Shown here: piece by piece, positions 47,948 through 61,309 of the stretch
How positions within the stretch are numbered: position 1 is the stretch's first letter
Layout of the letters: each line of letters opens with the position of its first letter
Source of the DNA: Megascapheus bottae
Lineage: Eukaryota; Chordata; Mammalia; Rodentia; Geomyidae
Direction of reading: 5' to 3'
Length of the DNA stretch: 64,000 nucleotides
Assembly (NCBI GenBank): GCA_024803745.1
Contig: JANJXV010000099.1
Location: 868,001 to 932,000 of the forward strand
Notes under the pieces: generated by a model
Database searches by the model: none
What the model was told of the DNA's origin: nothing
The model's input: the letters and a program-made list of their open reading frames with translations, nothing else
Program-made: the position numbers and the translations under genes

Positions 47948-48153
47948 GGGTTGAGAGTTTGGCATAGTGGTAGAGTGCTTGCCTAACATCTATGAAGATC
48001 TGGGTTTGATTGCTCAGTACCACATAGATAGAAAACCTAGATGTGGCACTGTGGCTCAAGTGGCAGAGGGCTAGACTTGAGAAAACCCGAGGACAGTGCT
48101 CAGGCCCTGAATTCAAGCCCCAAGACTGGCAGAAAGAAAAAAGAAAATAAAAA
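47948..48153 (+). mobile_element. ID-related composite SINE, sense (spacer 6)
   Basis: Counterpart of 5833-6038. Head variant gcctaacatctatg and tail variant gaaagaaaaaagaaa are shared with spacer 7. Confidence 0.85.
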
Positions 48154-48816
48154 TGCTTTTTACGAGCTAATTCACTCACAGCATTTGCTTCTGAAATCTT
48201 CGCTTCTGCATCTTGTGAAATACCCCTTTCCCTCAACGTAGACAAGAAAAACAGATCCATCCCATGGTCCACTGTGAGGCCACTGGTTGGGCTAAGAGCT
48301 AGTCGTGCAGCAACACATAAGTTTTATTCTAATACTTTCCAAACTTTGTACTCAAATATGCTACCTACTTACCAACTTATGTCAGTTATCCTTATGCTAT
48401 AACTTTTCTTCATTACTACAATATTCTTACACTCCTACGTTAATCCTCTTGCACCTCCCCTGACCTCTCTCATTCTTTTTTTCTATCTCTGGACTTCTGC
48501 TCCTCTTTCAACCCTTATACTGCACGGATCTACACTTGATGGCTGTTGAGCAATATTGTATATGTAGGTGGTTAATTATTCTCTAGGCTCAGAGGGACTT
48601 AAAGACAATAGAGATTGGATTGAGAGGCTTATTGTTTTGGGTACAAATCGCTTATCAGTGGTTGTATTAGGCTGGTCTGTAAGTGCACAAAAAGAAAGAG
48701 TGATAATACCAATCAAAACTTGTGAACATCTAGTGTCTGCCAGCTACAGAGGTCTAGGTTGGTTATATCTGAAAAACTATAATCGTATTTAGTAGTAATC
48801 TTGCTCCCATTTTCAA

Positions 48817-49999
48817 CTGGGCAGAACAAGAAACTCAAGAAAAATGTCAAATCAAGAAACAACATCCCCCACCCAATGTAAACAGACAATGGAACAGTCA
48901 CTGGCAAACCTAGAGGAGAGTCTTCCAATTGCTACACAAATGCAATTGATAAACACCATTAATGAAAAATGTGAAAATATAAAGAAAGAGATTATGGAGG
49001 AAGCCATACCTAAACAAGAGGAAAGCAAAAACAAGGTGATAAGTGAAAAAGAAGAAGCCATAAAGGAGGCCATAATAAAGGTTTTCAAAGAAAGATGGAT
49101 GAATTCAAAGAATCCACAAATAAAAACGTGACCAAACTCCAGCAAATGTCCAAAGAAAATAAAGCTACTGAGCTAACCACTCAAAAGGAAATCAAGGAGA
49201 TAAAGAAATCCATACATGATCTAAAACAAGGGATGCAAGGCATCAAAAGTGAGCAATTAGAAGCAAGGGAGATGAAAAATAAAGTAGATAGCTTTGATAG
49301 CAGGTTAGACATTGCAGAGGAGAGAATTTCCGTGGCTGAAGATAATTTAGGTATTATAAAGAACAGAAAATGAGTCAATCCAAATCTAGGAAATATGAGA
49401 GAGCGCTTCAGGAGGTCCAAGATACAATTAGGAAGCCTAATTTAAGGCTAGTTGGTACTGAGGAGGGCGTGGAGAAAGAGGTCAATGGTATTGGAAATAT
49501 ACTTCAGGGAATCATCTCAGAGAATTTCCCAAATATCCAGAAGGGCAGGCCCATCCAGATACGAGAAGCTTTTAGAACCCCAAACAGACCTGACCAGAAA
49601 AGAACATCCCACCGCCACATTGTGATCCGAACTGGATCAATAGAAACGAAAGGAAAGATCCTAAAGGCAGCCAGGGAAAAGGGATCAGTAACCTACAAAG
49701 GCAAACCAATCAGAATAACCCCAGATTTCTCAGCAGAGACCATGCAAGCACGAAGTGACTGGAAGCATATATGTCATGCCCTTATATCAAATAACTACCA
49801 ACCAAGAATACTGTAGCCAGCTAAGCTCTCATTCATAACTGAGGGAAAAATAAAAACATTCCATTCCAGGGAAAAGCTGCAACAATATGTCGAAACAAAA
49901 CCAACACTACAGAGAATTCTCAAAGATGCTCTATACATAGAAAACCAAAATAAATGCAATATAGGGAAAGAAAAGGCACCTAAACAGCATACCATCTAA
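48817..49999 (+). pseudogene. L1 copy I ORF1 pseudogene
   Basis: The ancestral ATG is CTG (48817-48819), and the next in-frame ATG is at 48844. A 1-bp deletion near 49084 (aaggttttcaaag) breaks the coiled coil; the frame recovers at 49095-49373 up to the common ATGA. The RRM half is open at 49370-49816 (reads LVGTEEG). Ends with the common TAG and TAA 49997-49999. The CTG and the deletion are shared only with copy J. Confidence 0.9.
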
Positions 50000-50047
50000 G
50001 GACCACAAGAACTGTCAAGACACAGGCCCTGTTAAAAGCTTTTAAAA

Positions 50048-53000
50048 ATGGTAGGAACTAATAAATATCTCTCAATCCTAACTCTCAATATCAATGGAAA
50101 TTACTCTCCAATTAAACGGCATAGGTTGTCTAGTTGGATCAAAAAGCAAGAACTATCGTTCTGCTGACTTCGAGAGACACATCTTACCCAAAAACAATCA
50201 TCTTTTGAAAGTGAGAGGTTGGAATGAACTCTATCAAGTTAACTGCCCCCATAAACAGGCTAGAGTTGCCATCCTCATATCAGATACAATAGACTTCAAA
50301 CTAAAATTAGTAAGAAAAGACAAAGAAGGTTACTACATACTACTAAAGGGATCTTTCCTCCCGGAAGACATAACAATCCTAAATATTTACACACCCAATC
50401 CCGGAGCTCCAAACTTCATCAAGCAAACTTTATTTACACTGAAACCATACATAGATCGAAACACAGTGATTGTTGGTGAGTTTAACACACCACTCTCACC
50501 TATGGACAGATCAACAAGGCAAAAACTCAACAGAGAAACCTTAGAACTGAACAACGATAAAGACCAACTAGATCTAACAGACATCTGCAGAATATTCCAC
50601 CCACTAACAGCACAATATACGTTTTTCTCAGCAGCACATGGAACATTTTCCAAAATAGACCACATCTTAGGCCATAAAGCAAACCTGGACAGATTCAGAA
50701 ACACTGAAATTATTCCATGCACACTCTCAGACCATAAAGGCATCAAATTGGAGCTGAACACACATCTCCACCAAAGAAAACCCTGTAACTCATGGACACT
50801 GAACCACACATTGTTGAATCAAAAACAATGGGTAATCGAAGAGATCAGAACAGATATCCAACTGTTTATGAAATTTAACAATAAGGAGCACACAAATATC
50901 AACTCCTTAGGGACACAACAAAGGCAGTACTCAGAGGAAAATTTATAGGGTGGAGTGCCTACAACAGCAAGTTGGAAAAATGGCAGACCAACTAGTTAAT
51001 GTCTCACCTTAACCTCCTGGAAAAAGAGCAACAAACCAACCCTAAACCCATTAGGAGAAAGCAAATTATTAAAATCAAAGCAGAATTAAATGATTTGGAA
51101 GAAAAAAAACTATAGAAAGAATAAACAAAACAAGGAGTTGGTTCTTGAAAGAATTAACAAAATTGACAAGCCCTTAACAAATCTTACCAAAAAAAGAAGA
51201 GAGCATATCGAAATAAACAAAATCGCAGATGAAAATGGTAATATCACGACAGAAATTACCAAGATCCAGAATATCATGAGGGAATACTTCTCAAACCTTT
51301 ACGCCAACAAATTTGAGAATCTAGAAGAAATGGATGAATTCCTAGACAATCTTAACATACACACACTGAACCAAGAAGAGCTAACCCAACTCAACAGACC
51401 TATTTCAAGCTCTGAAATAGAAATGGAAATTAGACAACTTCCACTTAAAAAGAGCCCAGGGCCAGATGGATTCACAGCTGAATTCTATAAGGTCTTCAAA
51501 GCAGAGCTCACACCAATACTCCTCAAGCTCTTCAACGAAATTGAAAATGAAGGTTCTTTATTAAACTGATTCTGTGAAGCCAGCATATCCCTCATCCCCA
51601 AACCAGACAGAGATTCATCAAAGAAAGAGATCTATAGACCCATTTCTTTGATGAACCTCGATGCAAAACTTCTCAACAAAATACTGGCCAACCGTCTACA
51701 ACAACTCATCAAAAAAAATATACACTATGATCAAACTGGATTCATCACAGGGAGGCAAAGCTGGTTCAACATACACAAATCAATTAATATAATTCAACAC
51801 ATCAACAGGAGCAGGGATAAAATCACATGATTGTCTCAATAGATGTGGAAAAGGCATTTGACAAGATCCAAAACCCCTTTATGTAAAAAGATGTGGAGAA
51901 ACTAGGAATCCATGGAACATTTCTCAATGTAATAAAGGCTGTGTATGAGAAACCCACTGCTAGTATTATACTTAATGGTGAAAATCTAAAGCCATTCCCT
52001 CTAAAATCAGGAACGAGACAAGGATGCCCACTCTCTCCACTCCTTTTTAACATAGTACTAGAATTCCTATGGCAGTGCAATAAGGCAAGAAGCAAGCATA
52101 AAGGGGATCCAAGTAGGGAAAGAGGAAATAAAACTATCCCTCTTTGCAGATGACATGATTCTGTATTTAAAGAATCCTATAGACTCTACTCCCAAGCTCC
52201 TTGAGCTGATTCAAAGCTTTGGAAGGGTAGCAGGCCATAAAATCAACCCTCACAAATCAACTGCCTTACTTTACGCCAACACTGAGAGGAACGAGGCAAT
52301 AATCAGGAAAGAAAATCCTTTCACAATAGCCTCAAAGAAAATAAAGTACCTAGCAATTAGCTTAACTAAGAATGTAAAGGACCGTTTAGATGAAAACTTT
52401 AAATCCCTAAAAAAGGAAATTAAAGCAGAACTAAGGAAATGGAAAAACCTCCCGTGCTCCTGGATTGGAAGAATCAACATTGTGAAAATGACAATATTGC
52501 CAAGGGCTATCTACAAATTCAATGTAATACCCATCAACATCCCAATGTCATTCTTTAAAGACATAGAAGAGGCAATTCAAAATTTCATATGGAATAATAA
52601 AAGACCCCGTATAGCAAAAACACTTCTTAGCAGAAAGAACAGCGCTGGAGGAATTTCAATTCCAAACTTAAGGCTCTATTACAGAGCTATAATTCTCAAA
52701 ACAGCTTGGTACTGGCACAAGAACAGGCCTGAAGTCCAATGGAGTAGAACTGCGGACCCAGATATTAAACCACAGACCTATGGCCACCTAATCTTTGACC
52801 AGGGAGCCAAAAAAAATAGAATGGAAGAAAGATAGCCTCTTCAACAAGTTGTGCTGGCAGAACTGGTTAAACACCTGCAGAAAACTAAAGTTGGATCCTT
52901 CTTTGTCACCTTGCACTAGAATTAACTCCAAATGGATCAAAGATGTGGAGGTAAAAGCTGACACACTGAAAAGTTTACAGGAAGGAATAGGAGATACACT

Positions 53001-53891
53001 AGGCCTCCTTGGTACAGGTCGAAACTTTCTTAATAAGAACCAAGAATCACAACAAATCAGAGAAAGGCTGGATAAGTGGGACTGCATTAAACTGCAGAGC
53101 TTTTGTATGGCAACGGATATAGCTAGTAAACTAATCAGGAAGCCTACAGAGTGGGAGAAGATCTTCACCACCCAAACAACGGAACAAGGCCTCATATCTA
53201 AAATATATCAACAACTCAAAAAATTGAATCACTCCAAAACTAACCTCCAAAGTAACACCCATCCCATTACAAAATGGGCCAAAGACTTAAAGAGAGTCTT
53301 CTCTGAAGAAGAAACAAAAATGGCCTATAGACACATGAAGAAATGCTCAACATCTCTGGTCATAAAAGAAATGCAAATCAAAACAAGTCTAAGATTCCAC
53401 CTAACTCCAGTTAGAATAGCCAGGATCAGGAAAACGAATGACAACAGATGCTGGAGGGGATGTGGTCAGGAGGGATCACTACTACACTGTTGGTGGGAGT
53501 GCAAACTCGTTCAACCACTATGGAAAGCAGTGCGGCAGTGCCTCAAAACGCTAAACATACAACTCCCCTATGACCCAGCAATTCCAGTACTTGGCATTTA
53601 CCCAACAATCCAGAAACAAGGGCATACTAAACCCACTAGCACAACAATGTTCATTGCAGCACTATTCACCATAGCAAAGATATGGAACCAACCCAGATGT
53701 CCCTCAGTTGATGAGTGGATCAACAAGTTGTGGTATTTGTACACAATGGAATTCTATGCTGCTGTCAGAAAGAATGACATCGCCCCATTTGTTAGGAAAT
53801 GGAAAGACTTAGAACAAATCTTATTAAGTGAAGTAAGCCAGACTCAAAGGAACTTAGGCTCAGTGGTTTCCTCATTCGTCATAATCAGTAG
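50048..53891 (+). pseudogene. L1 copy I ORF2 pseudogene
   Basis: ATG at 50048. Nearly identical to copy H: same LWQCNK insertion, same extra a (near 52815), same GAA in place of the linker stop, same terminal c deletion with readthrough to 53910. I noticed only about ten differences from H across ORF2, for example ggacactg for ggagactg and atgtaaaaag for atgttaaaag. The open pieces are 50094-50948 (endonuclease), 51090-51569 (RT N-terminus), 52155-52835 (FADD onward) and 52795-53910 (C-terminus). Confidence 0.92.
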
Positions 53892-54304
53892 AAACCTTGG
53901 GCTCTACTAGCAGAGATTGTCAATAGAGCAAAAGGCCATATGTAAGGCCATATAATGTGAAGCTAATTGAAAGGACCTCCAGGATATTGACACAAAAGCC
54001 ATATAATGAATGATTGTTGTCCTTAATGTACTATGTTGTCTCTCATCTCGCTTGCTGTCCCTTGGTTATCCCATATTGGTATAGTATCTCACTTTGTTAT
54101 CTGATATATTGAATTTATTTGTATTTGGATATTTGAAATTTGATAGGGAAGGGGGGAAAACCAAGACGGGTGGGGGGTGTGGGGTTGGAGGGAAATGGGT
54201 ACCAAGACATGTGAAAGGGTATCAATGTATGTGAATTAATGCACCTTCTATCTGGCAAATATCATCTAACCCTTTTACTAATTACAATAAAAAATGAAAA
54301 AAAA
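53892..54304 (+). other. L1 copy I 3' UTR
   Basis: Same shortened AATAAA tail as copy H. G-rich tract at about 54144-54200. Confidence 0.85.
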
Positions 54305-54931
54305 GAAAGTTGTAGTGTGTGGGGAGGATGATGGGGTCAAATACATTTCTTCTTAGAAATTTACCTCATCTGGTTGCCCTGGATTTTCCTGGGCTTGTTC
54401 TTAGAGAAAGTTCTGTTATACTGGATTTGTGGCTTGGCAATTATCTAGCATGTACATCTTCGAGTAAGACATCCACAACTTCCATGCCTGTGACTCGAGT
54501 TTCCAGACCTTTGGCAACAGCACAGCAACATCTTTCTTCCTCCTGAGCCACAGGCCAAGTGAGCTGGCTTGAGCTGGTTGTTAGTTACAGTGGCTTGGTT
54601 ACCAGGGTTCCATATTCTGTTCCATTGTGAGGGAGGCAGGGTCACCTTTCAGGGCCCAATGACCAAAGATCCTTGCTCACAAAAGACCTCACCAAAGACA
54701 TACTGGAGGCTGAATCTCTCCTCCAGTCTCACAATATACATGTGGATGTAGTATACAGCACACCTTATTTCCAATCCCAATGTCTTCCACTAGGCCCAAC
54801 TACCAGTCTGGTCTCAGGCTCAAGGAGCCTTTCATAGGTAAGATCCAAACTTAAGGGTCAATATTGCCCTCATCCTTTACAAAACATTTGCTTCACAGTG
54901 CCTTCTCTGCCTGCATTTTGCCCCTTGTCGA

Positions 54932-55119
54932 ATTTTTTTTGTTTTTGCTAGTCTTGGGACTTGACCTCAGAGTGTGAACATTGTTCTTGTGCTTTCTTTA
55001 GGGTTTAGCTGTCCCACCGAGCCACAGCACCACTTGCAGCGTTTTCTATGTATGTGGTAATGAGGAATCAAACCTGAGGCTTACTGCTTGGTAGCCAAGG
55101 ACTCTCCCACTAGGTCAAA
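54932..55119 (-). mobile_element. ID-related composite SINE, antisense (spacer 7)
   Basis: Counterpart of 5400-5587 and near-identical to the element at 47513-47700. Confidence 0.75.
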
Positions 55120-55366
55120 CACACAGGGCATCTTGCACATATTTTTGACGTCAATCTACTAGGATATTATTAGGTTTCTGTATCCTAATCAATTTTTTCC
55201 TGATGATTAGCTTTGCTGTCATGTGTAAAAAATGCAAGAGGGAAAAACACAGAAGAATTAGTGAAATTAAAAAAAAGCATTAGACACAGTTAAGTGTTCA
55301 TTCTTTGTAGGAGAAAGGATATTTGGATATGATGATGATGATGATGACTTTATAATTACTATGTCA

Positions 55367-55572
55367 GGGTTGAGAGTTTGGCATAGTGGTAGAGTGCTTG
55401 CCTAACATCTATGAAGATCTGGGTTTGATTGCTCAGTACCACATAGATAGAAAATCTAGATGTGGCACTGTGGCTCAAGTGGCAGAGGGCTAGACTTGAG
55501 AAAACCCGAGGACAGTGCTCAGGCCCTGAATTCAAGCCCCAAGACTGGCAGAAAGAAAAAAGAAAATAAAAA
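55367..55572 (+). mobile_element. ID-related composite SINE, sense (spacer 7)
   Basis: Counterpart of 5833-6038 and near-identical to the element at 47948-48153. Confidence 0.85.
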
Positions 55573-56235
55573 TGCTTTTTACGAGCTAATTCACTCACAG
55601 CATTTGCTTCTGAAATCTTCGCTTCTGCATCTTGTGAAATACCCCTTTCCCTCAACGTAGACAAGAAAAACAGATCCATCCCATGGTCCACTGTGAGGCC
55701 ACTGGTTGGGCTAAGAGCTAGTCGTGCAGCAACACATAAGTTTTATTCTAATACTTTCCAAACTTTGTACTCAAATATGCTACCTACTTACCAACTTATG
55801 TCAGTTATCCTTATGCTATAACTTTTCTTCATTACTACAATATTCTTACACTCCTACGTTAATCCTCTTGCACCTCCCCTGACCTCTCTCATTCTTTTTT
55901 TCTATCTCTGGACTTCTGGTCCTCTTTCAACCCTTATACTGCACGGATCTACACTTGATGGCTGTTGAGCAATATTGTATATGTAGGTGGTTAATTATTC
56001 TCTAGGCTCAGAGGGACTTAAAGACAATAGAGATTGGATTGAGAGGCTTATTGTTTTGGGTATAAATCGCTTATCAGTGGTTGTATTAGGCTGGTCTGTA
56101 AGTGCACAAAAAGAAAGAGTGATAATACCAATCAAAACTTGTGAACATCTAGTGTCTGCCAGCTACAGAGGTCTAGGATGGTTATATCTGAAAAACTATA
56201 ATCGTATTTAGTAGTAATCTTGCTCCCATTTTCAA

Positions 56236-57418
56236 CTGGGCAGAACAAGAAACTCAAGAAAAATGTCAAATCAAGAAACAACATCCCCCACCCAATGTAA
56301 ACAGACAATGGAACAGTCACTGGCAAACCTAGAGGAGAGTCTTCCAATTGCTACACAAATGCAATTGATAAACACCATTAATGAAAAATGTGAAAATATA
56401 AAGAAAGAGATTATGGAGGAAGCCATACCTAAACAAGAGGAAAGCAAAAACAAGGTGATAAGTGAAAAAGAAGAAGCCATAAAGGAGGCCATAATAAAGG
56501 TTTTCAAAGAAAGATGGATGAATTCAAAGAATCCACAAATAAAAACGTGACCAAACTCCAGCAAATGTCCAAAGAAAATAAAGCTACTGAGCTAACCACT
56601 CAAAAGGAAATCAAGGAGATAAAGAAATCCATACATGATCTAAAACAAGGGATGCAAGGCATCAAAAGTGAGCAATTAGAAGCAAGGGAGATGAAAAATA
56701 AAGTAGATAGCTTTGATAGCAGGTTAGACATTGCAGAGGAGAGAATTTCCGTGGCTGAAGATAATTTAGGTATTATAAAGAACAGAAAATGAGTCAATCC
56801 AAATCTAGGAAATATGAGAGAGCGCTTCAGGAGGTCCAAGATACAATTAGGAAGCCTAATTTAAGGCTAGGTGGTATTGAGGAGGGCGTGGAGAAAGAGG
56901 TCAATGGTATTGGAAATATACTTCAGGGAATCATCTCAGAGAATTTCCCAAATATCCAGAAGGGCAGGCCCATCCAGATACGAGAAGCTTTTAGAACCCC
57001 AAACAGACCTGACCAGAAAAGAACATCCCACCGCCACATTGTTATCCGAACTGGATCAATAGAAACGAAAGGAAAGATCCTAAAGGCAGCCAGGGAAAAG
57101 GGATCAGTAACCTACAAAGGCAAACCAATCAGAATAACCCCAGATTTCTCAGCAGAGACCATGCAAGCACGAAGTGACTGGAAGCATATATGTCATGCCC
57201 TTATATCAAATAACTACCAACCAAGAATACTGTAGCCAGCTAAGCTCTCATTCATAACTGAGGGAAAAATAAAAACATTCCATTCCAGGGAAAAGCTGCA
57301 ACAATATGTCGAAACAAAACCAACACTACAGAGAATTCTCAAAGATGCTCTATACATAGAAAACCAAAATAAATGCAATATAGGGAAAGAAAAGGCACCT
57401 AAACAGCATACCAACTAA
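56236..57418 (+). pseudogene. L1 copy J ORF1 pseudogene
   Basis: Initiator CTG (56236-56238) and the 1-bp coiled-coil deletion (near 56503) are as in copy I. It is open again at 56514-56792 to the common ATGA, then 56789-57235 for the RRM/C-terminal half with a private Gly (LRLGGIEEG). Common TAG, then TAA at 57416-57418. Similarity to copy I weakens after this ORF. Confidence 0.9.
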
Positions 57419-57466
57419 GGACCACAAGAACTGTCAAGACACAGGCCCTACTAAAAGCTTTTAAAA

Positions 57467-60400
57467 ATGGTAGGAACTAATAAATATCTCTCAATCCTAA
57501 CTCTCAATATCAATGGACTTAACTCTCCAATTAAACGGCATAGGTTGTCTAGTTGGATCAAAAAGCAAGAGCCATCGTTCTGCTGACTTCGAGAGACACA
57601 TCTTACCCAAAAACAATCATCATTTGAAACTGAGAGGTTGGAATAAACTCTATCAAGCTAACTGCCCCCATAAACAGGCTAGAGTTGCCATCCTCATATC
57701 AGATACAATAGACTTCAAACTAAAATTAGTAAGAAAAGACAAAGAAGGTTACTACATACTACTAAAGGGATCTTTCCTCCCGGAAGACATAACAATCCTA
57801 AATATTTACACACCCAATCCCGGAGCTCCAAACTTCATCAAGCAAACTTTACTTACACTGAAACCATACATAGATCGAAACACAGTGATTGTTGGTGAGT
57901 TTAACACACCACTCTCACCTATGGACAGATCAACAACGCAAAAACTCAACAGAGAAACCTTAGAACTGAACAACTATATAGACCAACTAGATCTAACAGA
58001 CATCTGCAGAATATTCCACCCAGTAACACCACAATATACGCTTTTCTCAGCAGCACATGGAACATTTTCCAAAATAGACCACATCTTAGGCCATAAAGCA
58101 AACCTGGACAGATTCAGAAACACTGAAATTATTCCATGCACACTCTCAGACCATAAAGGCATCAAATTGGAGCTGAACACACATCTCCACCAAAGAAAAC
58201 CCTGTAACTCATGGAGACTGAACCACACATTGTTGAATCAAAAACCATGGGTAATCGAAGAGATCAGAACAGATATCCAACTGTTTATGAAATTTAACAA
58301 TAAGGAGCACACAAATATCAACTCCTTAGGGACACAACAAAGGCAGTACTCACAGAAAAATTTATAGCGTGGAGTGCCTACAACAGCAAGTTGGAAAAAT
58401 GGCAAACCAACTAGTTAATGTCTCACCTTAACCTCCTGGAAAAAGAGCAAAAAACCAACCCTAAACCCATTAGGAGAAAGCAAGTTATTAAAATCAAAGC
58501 AGAATTAAATGATTTGGAATAAAAAAAACTATAGAAAGAATCAACAAAACAAGGAGTTGGTTCTTGAAAGAATTAACAAAATTGACAAGCCCTTAGCAAA
58601 TCTTACCAAAAAAAGAAGAGAGCATATCGAAATAAACAAAATCGCAGATGAAAATGGTAATATCACGACAGAAATTACCAAGATCCAGAATATCATGAGG
58701 GAATACTTCTCAAACCTTTACGCCAACAAATTTGAGAATCTAGAAGAAATGGATGAATTCCTAGACAATATTAACATACACACACTGAACCAAGAAGAGC
58801 TAACCCAACTCAACAGACCTATTTCAAGCTCTGAAATAGAAATGGAAATTAGACAACTTCCACTTAAAAAGAGCCCAGGGCTAGATGGATTCACAGCTGA
58901 ATTCTATAAGGTCTTCAAAGCAGAGCTCACACCAATACTCCTCAAGCTCTTCAACGAAATTGAAAATGAAGGTTCTTTACCAAACTGATTCTGTGAAGCC
59001 AGCATATCCCTCATCCCCAAACCAGACAGAGATTCATCAAAGAAAGAGATCTATAGACCCATTTCTTTGATGAACCTCGATGCAAAACTTCTCAACAAAA
59101 TACTGGCCAACCGTCTACAACAACTCATCAAAAAAAATATACACTATGATCAAACTGGATTCATCACAGGGAGGCAAAGCTGGTTCAACATACACAAATC
59201 AAGTAATATAATTCAACACATCAACAGGAGCAGGGATAAAATCACATGATTGTCTCAATAGATGCGGAAAAGGCATTTGACAAGATCCAAAACCCCTTTA
59301 TGTTAAAAGATGTGGAGAAACTAGGAATCCATGGAACATTTCTCAATGTAATAAAGGCTGTGTATGAGAAACCCACTGCTAGTATTATACTTAATGGTGA
59401 AAATCTAAAGCCATTCCCTCTAAAATCAGGAACGAGACAAGGATGCCCACTCTCTCCACTCCTTTTTAACATAGTACTAGAATTCCTAGGTAGTGCAATA
59501 AGGCAAGAAGCAAGCATAAAGGTGATCCAAGTAGGGAAAGAGGAAATAAATCTATCCCTCTTTGCAGATGACATGATTCTGTATTTAAATAATCCTATAG
59601 ACTCTACTCCCAAGCTCCTTGAGCTGATTCAAAGCTTTGGAAGGGTAGCCGGCCATATAATCAACCCTCACAAATCAACTGCCTTACTTTACGCCAACAC
59701 TGAGAGGAACGAGGCAATAATCAGGAAAGAAAATCCTTTCACAATAGCCTCAAAGAAAATAAAGTACCTAGCAATTAGCTTAAATAAGAATGTAAAGGAC
59801 CGTTTCGATGAAAACTTTAAAACCCTTAAAAAGGAAATTAAAGCAGAACTAAGGAAATGGAAAAACCTCCCATGCTCCTGGATTGGAAGAATCAACATTG
59901 TGAAAATGACAATCTTGCCAAGGGCTATCTACAAATTCAATGTAATACCCATCAACATCCCAATGTCATTCTTTAAAGACATAGAAGAGGCAATTCAAAA
60001 TTTCATATGGAATAATAAAAGACCCCGTATAGCAAAAACACTTCTTAGCAGAAAGAACAGCGCTGGAGGAATTTCAATTCCAAACTTAAGGCTCTATTAC
60101 AGAGCTATAATTCTCAAAACAGCTTGGTACTGGCACAAGAACAGGCCTGAAGTCCAATGGAGTAGAACTGCGGACCCAGATATTAAACCACAGACCTATG
60201 GCCACCTAATCTTTGACCAGGGAGCCAAAAAAATAGAATGGAAGAAAGATAGCCTCTTCAACAAGTTGTGCTGGCAGAACTGGTTAAACACCTGCAGAAA
60301 ACTAAAGTTGGATCCTTCTTTGTCACCTTGCACTAGAATTAACTCCAAATGGATCAAAGACGTGGAGGTAAAAGCTGACACACTGAAAAGTTTACAGGAA

Positions 60401-61309
60401 GGAATAGGAGATACACTAGGCCTCCTTGGTACGGGTCGAAACTTTCTTAATAAGGACCAAGAATCACAACAAATCAGAGAAAGGCTGGATAAGTGGGACT
60501 GCATTAAACTGCAGAGCTTTTGTATGGCAACGGATATAGCTAGTAAACTAATCAGGAAGCCTACAGAGTGGGAGAAGATCTTCACCACCCAAACAACGGA
60601 ACAAGGCCTCATATCTAAAATATATCAACAACTCAAAAAATTGAATCACTCCAAAACTAACCTCCAAAGTAACACCCATCCCATTACAAAATGGGCCAAA
60701 GACTTAAAGAGAGTCTTCTCTGAAGAAGAAACAAAAATGGCCTATAGACACATGAACAAATGCTCAACATCTCTGGTCATAAAAGAAATGCAAATCAAAA
60801 CAAGTCTAAGATTCCACCTAACTCCAGTTAGAATGGCCAGGATCAGGAAAACGAATGACAACAGATGCTGGAGGGGATGTGGTCAGGAGGGATCACTACT
60901 ACACTGTTGGTGGGAGTGCAAACTCGTTCAACCACTATGGAAAGCAGTGCGGCAGTGCCTCAAAACGCTAAACATACAACTCCCCTATGACCCAGCAATT
61001 CCAGTACTTGGCATTTACCCAACAATCCAGAAACAAGGGCATACAAAACCCACTAGCACAACAATGTTCATTGCAGCACTATTCACCATAGCAAAGATAT
61101 GGAACCAACCCAGATGTCCCTCAGTTGATGAGTGGATCAACAAGTTGTGGTATTTGTACACAATGGAATTCTATGCTGCTGTCAGAAAGAATGACATCGC
61201 CCCATTTGTTAGGAAATGGAAAGACTTAGAACAAATCATATTAAGTGAAGTAAGCCAGACTCAAAGGAACTTAGGCTCAGTAGTTTCCCTCATTCGTCAT
61301 AATCAGTAG
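57467..61309 (+). pseudogene. L1 copy J ORF2 pseudogene with long intact C-terminal frame
   Basis: ATG at 57467. Endonuclease piece 57513-58367 (common Glu in GDFN), RT N-terminal piece 58509-58988 (Leu for Pro in KSPGPDG), then 59067-59249. From 59246 to 61309 there is one uninterrupted 687-codon frame, as in copy F, running from [10 protein letters not shown] through FADD (59561-59572) and the Cys/His domain (about 60865-60925) to the ancestral stop. The private substitutions in this stretch (for example KVIQVG, YLNNPID, AGHIINP) are mostly replacements, which does not suggest coding constraint. The upstream common lesions make the whole element inactive. Confidence 0.92.

Larger units (their letters stand above)
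46886..48816 (+). repeat. Array spacer 6
   Basis: TGACGTCA at 47727-47734 and (ATG)6 near 47910-47927. It shares with spacer 7, and with no other, gggcttgttctta, ggcaattatctag, tttccagacc, a 2-bp loss (cttatttccaatc), tttcataggt and ttagggtttag. The two are recent duplicates. No gene is recognised in 46886-47512 or 48154-48816. Confidence 0.8.
54305..56235 (+). repeat. Array spacer 7
   Basis: Recent duplicate of spacer 6. TGACGTCA at 55146-55153, (ATG)6 near 55329-55346. Private changes include tgcctgtgactcg and ttgtgctttc. No gene is recognised in 54305-54931 or 55573-56235. Confidence 0.8.
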
